Positions 7,187 through 11,236 of a stretch of 11,236 nucleotides of DNA are shown in pieces (positions within the stretch are counted from its first letter, which is position 1; each line of letters starts with the position of its first letter). A program made the position numbers and the translations under genes. The DNA comes from Burkholderiales bacterium (lineage in GTDB: Bacteria > Pseudomonadota > Gammaproteobacteria > Burkholderiales > Burkholderiaceae_C), in NCBI GenBank assembly GCA_947450745.1, contig CANFYD010000069.1, forward strand, positions 1-11,236, given 5' to 3'. The notes below the pieces were generated by a model that saw nothing but the letters and a program-made list of their open reading frames with translations, was not told the DNA's origin and searched no databases.

Positions 7187-7307
7187 AACTTTTTAGCGAG
7201 CGGTCGTCAGGCTAGGCGGACGAAGCACAGGAACCGGAACGTACTTGGGTACGTGAGGATTCCGAGCATTCGGCCAACGACGCATGGCGGCGGCGCAGTA
7301 AAAAGTT
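7187..7307. repeat. Repeat-like intergenic element with 9-bp terminal inverted repeats
   Basis: The 159-bp gap between flgE and flgF is the only long spacer in the operon. It contains a 121-bp unit bounded by perfect inverted 9-mers, AACTTTTTA at 7187-7195 and TAAAAAGTT at 7299-7307. Inside, GTCGT at 7203-7207 faces ACGAC at 7277-7281, and the centre is a perfect hairpin with arms ACGTAC (7239-7244) and GTACGT (7249-7254) around a TTGG loop. The nested symmetry suggests a cruciform or RNA hairpin unit such as a small non-autonomous mobile element or a dispersed intergenic repeat. No direct target duplication is evident. Copy number elsewhere cannot be seen from this window. Confidence 0.55.
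7193..7285 (-). other. 30-codon Pro/Arg-rich frame inside the flgE-flgF element; coding status unknown
   Basis: Inside the repeat-like element an ATG-to-TAA frame of 30 codons starts MRRWPNARNPHVPK and ends RPPSLTTAR. It holds seven prolines and five arginines and is net basic. It fills nearly the whole space between the terminal inverted repeats, and its TAA stop lies in one of them. There is no Shine-Dalgarno before the ATG; the upstream bases are pyrimidine- and GC-rich. I do not recognise a protein family. It may simply be an accidental frame within a repeat that is selected for its DNA or RNA structure. Confidence 0.2.
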
Positions 7308-7312
7308 GCTGA

Positions 7313-8653
7313 TTAGCGCAGGTTGACGATGGTCTGCAGCACTTGGTCTTGCGTCTTGATCGTCTGTGCGCTGGCTTGGTAGGCGCGCTGTGCGGTCACC
7401 ATATTTACCAGCTCGGCGGTCAGGTCGACGTTCGACTCTTCCAGTGCGCCGGATTGCAGTGCGCCCAGATTGCCGTCACCGGGAACGCCCACCACCGCCT
7501 CACCGGAGGAAAAAGTGCGGGCCCAGACGTTGCCGCCCATCGGCTGCAAACCCTGCGGGCTGCGGAAGCTGGCCAGCTCGATCTGGCCGGCCGGCTTGGA
7601 CTGGCCGTTCGAGTAGCGCGCCATCACGACGCCGCTGTTTTCGATCAGGATGCCGGCCAACTGGCCCGGCGCATAGCCGTTCTGGGTCAGGTTGGTGACG
7701 GCAAAGCTGGAGCCGTTCTCGGTCGCGCCGGTCAGATCGAATTGCACCGCTGCGGTCGCCGCGTCGCTGGGGATGGGCAGGGTGACGGCACCGCGCGCAT
7801 TGACGCCGGCCGGTATGCGCATGTCGATCGCGCCGGTCGGGCTGATCGGCTTGCCACCGTCGCGCGGGAAGGTGATGGTGGTGTAGGGCGTCGTCGGGCT
7901 GCCGGTGGCATCTTCGGCGATGGCGGCACCGGCCGAATCGGTGGTGAAGTTCTTGCCGTTGGCGGTGGCATAAACGTTGTAGACCGTGCTGCCGTCGGTG
8001 GCCGAGGTGGCACCCTTTTGAAAGTACAAGGTCACCGCCACATCCTGACCCTTGGCGTCATAGGTGGTCATCGAGGTGGCGTTGTTGTAGGTGGTCGGAT
8101 CGGTCAGGCTGATGCCCAGGCCTGTATGGTCGGTGCCGGGTGCGGTGGCTCCGGCACGCGAGTCCAGGTTGAACTCGGTCGTGATCGTCGAGGTGGTCTG
8201 GGGCGCGATGCCCGAAGTCGGCAATTTCATCGGCTGGGCCAGGCCCGGCTGGATCACGCCGGTGCTGTCGGCCGGGTAGCCCAGCAATTTGAGCTGCCCG
8301 TTGTTGACGACATAGCCTTCCTTGTCCAGCTTGAACTGGCCGTTGCGGCTGTATTGCACCGGGTTGATGCCGTCGCTGACCTGGAAAAAACCGCCGCCGT
8401 TGATGGCCAAGTCCATCGGGCTTTCCGTCGTGCTGATGTTGCCTTGCGTGAACTGCTGAGCGACTGCGGCCAAGCTGACACCAATGCCGACCGGGCTGGA
8501 GCCCGCGCCGTTCAGGGCACCGGCATAAACGTCTTGGAACTCGGCGCGGGACGACTTGGCCCCGTAGGTGCCGGAGTTGGCAATGTTGTTGCCGATCACG
8601 TCGAGGTTCTTGCTGGCGGCGTTCAGCCCGGACAGGCCTTGTTGGAAGCTCAT
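7313..8653 (-). CDS. flgE: FlgE, flagellar hook protein
   Basis: FlgE polymerises into the curved hook, the universal joint outside the cell. The product has 446 residues, somewhat longer than the enteric 402, with the extra length in the surface-exposed middle (about 140-330). The start MSFQQGLSGLNAASKNLDVI and the motif GNNIANSGTYGAKSSRAEFQ (about 21-40) are typical of FlgE. The conserved SPMDLAINGGGFFQV follows at about 78-92. The C-terminal part has LQSGALEESNVDLTAELVNM and ends with QRAYQASAQTIKTQDQVLQT. AAGGAA lies 6 nt before the ATG. flgD ends 47 bp upstream; a 159-bp spacer with a repeat-like element follows downstream. Confidence 0.98.
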   Translation of the reverse strand: MSFQQGLSGLNAASKNLDVIGNNIANSGTYGAKSSRAEFQDVYAGALNGAGSSPVGIGVSLAAVAQQFTQGNISTTESPMDLAINGGGFFQVSDGINPVQYSRNGQFKLDKEGYVVNNGQLKLLGYPADSTGVIQPGLAQPMKLPTSGIAPQTTSTITTEFNLDSRAGATAPGTDHTGLGISLTDPTTYNNATSMTTYDAKGQDVAVTLYFQKGATSATDGSTVYNVYATANGKNFTTDSAGAAIAEDATGSPTTPYTTITFPRDGGKPISPTGAIDMRIPAGVNARGAVTLPIPSDAATAAVQFDLTGATENGSSFAVTNLTQNGYAPGQLAGILIENSGVVMARYSNGQSKPAGQIELASFRSPQGLQPMGGNVWARTFSSGEAVVGVPGDGNLGALQSGALEESNVDLTAELVNMVTAQRAYQASAQTIKTQDQVLQTIVNLR

Positions 8654-8700
8654 GATGATTCCTTGCTAAAGAGGGTGGGGCGCAGGAGGGCTGGGCGTTG

Positions 8701-9342
8701 TCAATCGATGGTCTTGACGGTGCTGTAGTCGACCAAGCCGGCGTTTTGCAACTGCAGTTGCAATTTGGAGCCGCTGGTGTTGACGGCCACCACCTTGTCT
8801 TGGGCGAATGTCGTGCTGCTGACCACGGCCGCTCCCTTGGTGGCGGTGATGCGGAAGTTCAGCTGTGCGCTGTTGTCGGTCTGCGAGGTGGGCCAGCTGA
8901 AGTTCTGGCGGCCGGTGCCTTGCGCGCCCAACTGCTGCGTGTCGAGCACGGTGCCGGCCGGGCTGAGGATTTCCAGCTTGACCGCGTCCGCCGCCGAGGC
9001 CAGCTCGTAGCTGCCGGCACCGGCACCGTTGGCAATATTGAGTCGGTTGCCCTCGACGCTGACGTCGCGCCCGACCAGCGAGACGCTTTGCAGTGCTTGC
9101 ATCTGGCCGAACTGGGTCGACAAGGCCTTGATGCTGGTGTCCAGCGTGCTGACGCCGCTGACCGTCTGGATCTGCGCCATCTGGCTGGTCACCTGAGCGT
9201 TGTCCATCGGGTTCATCGGGTCCTGGTTCTGCATCTGCGCCACCAGCAGCTTCAAAAAGCGATCCTGCGTGTCCACCGCATTCTTGGCCGTTGTGGCCGC
9301 CGCAGTGGAGGTGGTGGTGGGGTTGAGGCTGGTGACGTCCAT
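8701..9342 (-). CDS. flgD: FlgD, hook-cap scaffolding protein
   Basis: FlgD sits at the tip of the growing hook and directs addition of FlgE; it is shed before FlgK is added. The product is 213 residues, near the usual 220-230. A Thr/Ala-rich low-complexity N-terminus (about 4-20) is followed by the family hallmark FLKLLVAQMQNQDPMNPMDN at about 29-48 and a helix with SQMAQIQTVSGV. The remaining part (about 85-213) fits the mixed Tudor-like and Ig-like fold of FlgD, with VSLVGRDVSV at the join and the strand-rich end LQNAGLVDYSTVKTID. A GGAG element lies 8 nt before the ATG. It lies 32 bp after flgC and 47 bp before flgE, the usual order cap then hook. Confidence 0.97.
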   Translation of the reverse strand: MDVTSLNPTTTSTAAATTAKNAVDTQDRFLKLLVAQMQNQDPMNPMDNAQVTSQMAQIQTVSGVSTLDTSIKALSTQFGQMQALQSVSLVGRDVSVEGNRLNIANGAGAGSYELASAADAVKLEILSPAGTVLDTQQLGAQGTGRQNFSWPTSQTDNSAQLNFRITATKGAAVVSSTTFAQDKVVAVNTSGSKLQLQLQNAGLVDYSTVKTID

Positions 9343-9374
9343 CGTGCTTGCTCCGGATTACGAGTTCAGAAGGC

Positions 9375-9791
9375 TCAGGATTGGCCGAGCTGCAGTGTTT
9401 TGAGCAGCAGGTTTTTCGCCGTGCTCATCACTTCAATATTGTTTTGATAGGAGCGCGAGGCCGAAATCATGTTGACCATCTCCTCCACCGTGTTGACGTT
9501 GCTGTAAGTGACGTAGCCTTCCCCGTCGGCTTGCGGGTGTTTGGGGTCGTGCACCTTGCGACCCGGTGTCTGGTCTTCGCTGATGGTGCTGACGCGCACG
9601 CCGGCCGAGGCTTGATCGGTGCCCGCCCCCATCAAGGCGGTTTGAAACACCACCTGGCGGGCTTTGTAGGCCTGGCCGTCGGGCCCGGCCACCGTGTCGG
9701 CATTGGCCAGGTTGCTGGCCACCACGTTGAGGCGCTGGCTTTGCGCGCTGACGGCGCTGCCGGCCACATTGAAAATCTGGAACATGGACAT
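9375..9791 (-). CDS. flgC: FlgC, proximal rod protein
   Basis: FlgC is a proximal rod subunit at the base of the axial structure. The product has 138 residues, close to the usual 134. It begins MSMFQIFNVAGSAVSAQSQR and continues with LNVVASNLANADTVAGPDGQ, which is specific to FlgC because the rod motif reads into AGPDGQAYKARQVVFQ instead of TPGF. The C-terminal block is VTYSNVNTVEEMVNMISASR followed by SYQNNIEVMSTAKNLLLKTL. AGGAG sits 6 nt before the first ATG, which favours that start over the internal Met at position 3. It follows flgB by 47 bp; that spacer holds a short hexamer repeat. Confidence 0.98.
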   Translation of the reverse strand: MSMFQIFNVAGSAVSAQSQRLNVVASNLANADTVAGPDGQAYKARQVVFQTALMGAGTDQASAGVRVSTISEDQTPGRKVHDPKHPQADGEGYVTYSNVNTVEEMVNMISASRSYQNNIEVMSTAKNLLLKTLQLGQS

Positions 9792-9811
9792 GGGCTACTC
9801 CTGGGCGGGCT

Positions 9812-9836
9812 GCTTGGGCTTGTGCTTGTGCTTTGG
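9812..9836. repeat. Imperfect GCTTGN hexamer tandem repeat in the flgB-flgC spacer
   Basis: On the plus strand the units are GCTTGG, GCTTGT, GCTTGT and then GCTTTGG, so three in-register hexamers are followed by a fourth with one extra T. On the operon strand this reads as repeated CAAGC units between the flgB stop and the flgC Shine-Dalgarno. It is non-coding, so length changes would alter only the spacer. Confidence 0.6.
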
Positions 9837-9838
9837 CA

Positions 9839-10252
9839 CTAGCCGGCGTTCGGTGACTTCATCGCATCGAGTGCGGTGCGCACCGAGCCGCTGATGAAGC
9901 GCAGCGTGGCCTCATATTTGACCGAGTTGTCGGCGAAGTTGGCCCGCTCGCGGTCCATGTCCACCGTGTTGCTGTCAAGGCTGGTTTGGGCCGAGGTGGC
10001 GTAGAGCTTTTGTGATTCACCCAAGGCCCCGGCGCGCGGTGCGATATGGCCGGTCTGGGTGGTGGTCAGGCCGGCCGGGCTGGCCGCTGACGAGGTGGCT
10101 TCGCGCAGCGCTTTGGAGAAATCCATGTCGCGAGCCTGGAAGCCCGGCGTGTCGGCATTGGCGATGTTGCTGGCCAGCAGGCGCTGCCGCTCAGACCGCA
10201 AGGTCAGCGCCTGGGTCTGGAAGTTCAAGGCATCGGTCAGTCGGTTCAGCAT
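9839..10252 (-). CDS. flgB: FlgB, proximal rod protein
   Basis: FlgB is the proximal rod protein next to the export gate and MS ring, and is the first gene of the operon. I place the start at the ATG at 10250-10252, giving 137 residues, matching the usual 138. The protein then starts MLNRLTDALNFQTQALTLRS as in the family, and AAGGA lies 7 nt upstream (10260-10264). The frame stays open for 19 more codons to an ATG at 10309, but that extension has no family similarity and would move the start ahead of the good Shine-Dalgarno. The rod motif is LASNIANADTPGFQARDMDF at about 26-45, and the C-terminal helix reads VDMDRERANFADNSVKYEAT at about 97-116. Transcription probably begins in the flgA-flgB intergenic region. 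Confidence 0.97.
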   Translation of the reverse strand: MLNRLTDALNFQTQALTLRSERQRLLASNIANADTPGFQARDMDFSKALREATSSAASPAGLTTTQTGHIAPRAGALGESQKLYATSAQTSLDSNTVDMDRERANFADNSVKYEATLRFISGSVRTALDAMKSPNAG

Positions 10253-10259
10253 GGCTAGG

Positions 10260-10264
10260 TCCTT
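10260..10264 (-). promoter_or_regulatory. Shine-Dalgarno that fixes the flgB start
   Basis: AAGGA on the minus strand, separated by 7 nt from the ATG at 10252. It supports the internal start over the upstream in-frame ATG at 10309. Confidence 0.75.
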
Positions 10265-10332
10265 GGTGGCTGCGGCCGCCCAATCGGTCTTGGCACCCGC
10301 AGGCGGCATGACGATCGTGGCGACGTGGAAGG

Positions 10333-10338
10333 ATTGTG
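10333..10338 (-). promoter_or_regulatory. Candidate -10 hexamer for the flgB operon
   Basis: CACAAT on the minus strand matches TATAAT at 4 of 6 positions. It lies 24 bp from the edge of the inverted repeat, the same distance as the flgA-side hexamer. It would give an untranslated leader of about 75 nt before flgB. The match alone is weak. Confidence 0.25.
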
Positions 10339-10362
10339 TGATCGGCCGATTGAAAACATTAG

Positions 10363-10396
10363 CGGGAATAGCACGGGCTTTGCTGTGCTATTCCCG
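10363..10396. promoter_or_regulatory. Perfect 12-bp inverted repeat in the divergent flgA-flgB region, probable FlhDC-type operator
   Basis: CGGGAATAGCAC (10363-10374) and GTGCTATTCCCG (10385-10396) are perfect inverted copies with a 10-bp spacer. The AATAGC core, the inverted arrangement and the 10-12 bp spacing resemble the published FlhD4C2 box (half-site ending AAATAGCG). The outer part of each half-site matches less well. FlhDC-bound sites in the divergent flgA-flgB region are known from enterics, which fits this location. No T-run follows either arm, so a terminator is unlikely. Confidence 0.6.
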
Positions 10397-10420
10397 ACTC
10401 GGCCGGCGCGCCTGCTGGTC

Positions 10421-10426
10421 TAAAGT
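10421..10426 (+). promoter_or_regulatory. Candidate -10 hexamer for flgA
   Basis: TAAAGT matches TATAAT at 4 of 6 positions and lies 24 bp from the inner edge of the inverted repeat, a distance that would suit an activator bound just upstream of -35. A start site 7 nt downstream would fall at or near the flgA ATG, so a leaderless transcript is possible; otherwise this hexamer is not the promoter. Confidence 0.25.
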
Positions 10427-10432
10427 TGTGGC

Positions 10433-11224
10433 ATGTCGCAACTTGGTCTTTACTCCTGTTCAAGCGCCACCCCAAGTCCTGCTCAGTGGGTCGGACGGCG
10501 GTCGTGGGCTCGGCTGCTGGCGGGGTTGCTGCTGTTGGCGCTGCTGGGGACAGCAGCGCCGCTGCAAGCCCAAGTGCAGCCTGGCGCGGGTGGTTTGGCC
10601 CCCGGCTTGGTGTCGCAGGTGCAGGAAATGATTCAGGCCGCCGCACGCATCGGCATGCCGGCGCAGGCCCGCGTGCTGGTGGAAATCGGCCAGCTCGACC
10701 CACGGCTGAAGTTGGCACCCTGCCGCCAGGTCCAACCCTATTTGCCCAACGGCCAGCAGATGTGGGGTCGGGCCCGCGTCGGGTTGCGCTGCATGGACGG
10801 GCAAGCGCGCTGGAATGTCAGCCTGCCGGTCACCGTCAAAGTGTTTGCGCGCGCTCTGGTGGCGACCGATCCGCTGCCACACGGCACAGTTTTGACTCAA
10901 GACTTGCTCAGCGCGGCCGAAATAGACATAGCAGCCGAGCGAGGCACGGTGTTCACCGAAGTGGACAGCTTGCTCGGACGCATCTTGAACCAGCCGATTG
11001 CGGCCGGCGAGGCAGTGCGCAGCAGTGATTTGAAGATGCGGCAGTGGTTTGCTGCCGGCGACACCGTCATGGTGCTGGCCAGTGGCCCCGGTTTTGCTGT
11101 GGCCAGCGAAGGGCAGGCGCTGAGCGCAGGCTTGGAAGGACAGAACGTGAAGATCAGATTTGAAAACGGCCGTATCGCGACCGGGCGTGCGGTGGGGGAT
11201 AGACGGGTGGAGCTGCTGTTATGA
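10433..11224 (+). CDS. flgA: FlgA, P-ring assembly chaperone
   Basis: FlgA is a periplasmic chaperone for FlgI during P-ring assembly. The product has 263 residues. A long N-terminal stretch of about 22 residues precedes GRRSW and a hydrophobic core (ARLLAGLLLLALLG), with likely Sec cleavage after LQA at residue 46. The mature part has a helical N-terminal domain, two cysteines (Cys97 in KLAPCRQV and Cys120 in VGLRCMDG) that may form a disulfide, a SAF-like domain at about 140-205 (ATDPLPHGTVLTQDLLSAAE, then LNQPIAAGEAV) and a C-terminal beta domain with GDTVMVLASGPGFAV and ENGRIATGRAV. These blocks are typical of FlgA. Upstream in-frame TAA at 10421 leaves this ATG as the only good start; its Shine-Dalgarno is weak. 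It is divergent from flgB and overlaps the next frame by ATGA. Confidence 0.94.
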   Translation: MSQLGLYSCSSATPSPAQWVGRRSWARLLAGLLLLALLGTAAPLQAQVQPGAGGLAPGLVSQVQEMIQAAARIGMPAQARVLVEIGQLDPRLKLAPCRQVQPYLPNGQQMWGRARVGLRCMDGQARWNVSLPVTVKVFARALVATDPLPHGTVLTQDLLSAAEIDIAAERGTVFTEVDSLLGRILNQPIAAGEAVRSSDLKMRQWFAAGDTVMVLASGPGFAVASEGQALSAGLEGQNVKIRFENGRIATGRAVGDRRVELLL

Positions 11225-11236
11225 ATGCCCTGATGG
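11221..11236 (+). CDS. Start of the gene after flgA (possibly flgM), only five codons visible
   Basis: An ATG at 11221 overlaps the flgA stop as ATGA and is preceded by GGAG (11209-11212) at 8 nt, which supports translational coupling. Only MNALM is visible before the window ends. In many beta- and gamma-proteobacteria the gene after flgA is flgM, the anti-sigma-28 factor, so that is the expectation from context. Five residues cannot confirm it, and the ATG at 11233 could also be the start. Confidence 0.35.

Noticed and set aside
7343..8728. A 461-codon plus-strand frame opposite flgE
   Set aside because: Composition (Arg, Gly, His, Val rich) and exact overlap with flgE mark it as an antisense shadow.
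10253..10309. A 19-codon N-terminal extension of FlgB to an upstream ATG
   Set aside because: FlgB proteins begin at the MLNRL-type start, the length then matches the family, and the good Shine-Dalgarno serves the downstream ATG.
10339..10361. A sigma-28-like pair on the minus strand, TAATGTTT and GCCGATCA
   Set aside because: The two boxes are 7 bp apart instead of about 11, and flgB operons are usually not sigma-28 class; the match is likely chance.
10363..10396. The flgA-flgB inverted repeat as an intrinsic terminator
   Set aside because: It lies upstream of both genes, not after one, and no T-run follows directly on either strand.
1..11236. CRISPR arrays, tRNA or rRNA genes, insertion sequences with transposase, phage or toxin-antitoxin genes
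   Set aside because: None is visible; the window is filled by flagellar genes with short spacers.

Overview
The window is a chromosomal flagellar locus from a GC-rich Gram-negative bacterium. Two-domain FlgJ (rod-binding part plus glucosaminidase), L- and P-ring genes (flgH, flgI), the order flgBCDEFGHIJKL and a divergent flgA all point to a beta-proteobacterium, most likely Burkholderiales (Comamonadaceae or Leptothrix/Rubrivivax-like). The genus is inference from protein style, not shown by the sequence.

Layout. From about 10252 down to position 1 one minus-strand operon runs flgB, flgC, flgD, flgE, flgF, flgG, flgH, flgI, flgJ, flgK and flgL; flgL runs off the left edge. Spacers are 1-47 bp, except a 159-bp gap between flgE and flgF that holds a repeat-like element with terminal inverted repeats. 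On the plus strand flgA (10433-11224) is transcribed away from flgB, and a next reading frame begins with an ATGA overlap at 11221. Between flgA and flgB lies a perfect 12-bp inverted repeat with a 10-bp spacer that resembles an FlhDC operator. No stretch over 300 bp lacks a gene.

How the genes work together. FlgB, FlgC, FlgF and FlgG form the rod and FlgE the hook. FlgD caps the growing hook. FlgH (lipoprotein L ring) and FlgI (periplasmic P ring) are the bushings, FlgA is the P-ring chaperone, FlgJ caps the rod and cuts peptidoglycan, and FlgK and FlgL join hook to filament. Gene order roughly follows assembly order.

No new multi-gene system is visible; the gene content is a standard flagellar operon. 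The second-look items are in the non-coding DNA: the divergent operator with symmetric promoter-like hexamers, the flgE-flgF element with a 30-codon Pro/Arg-rich frame inside it, a hairpin just ahead of flgI, an extreme Shine-Dalgarno for flgJ inside the last codons of flgI, and a hexamer repeat between flgB and flgC. One protein-level oddity is FlgI lacking the partner of its conserved cysteine.
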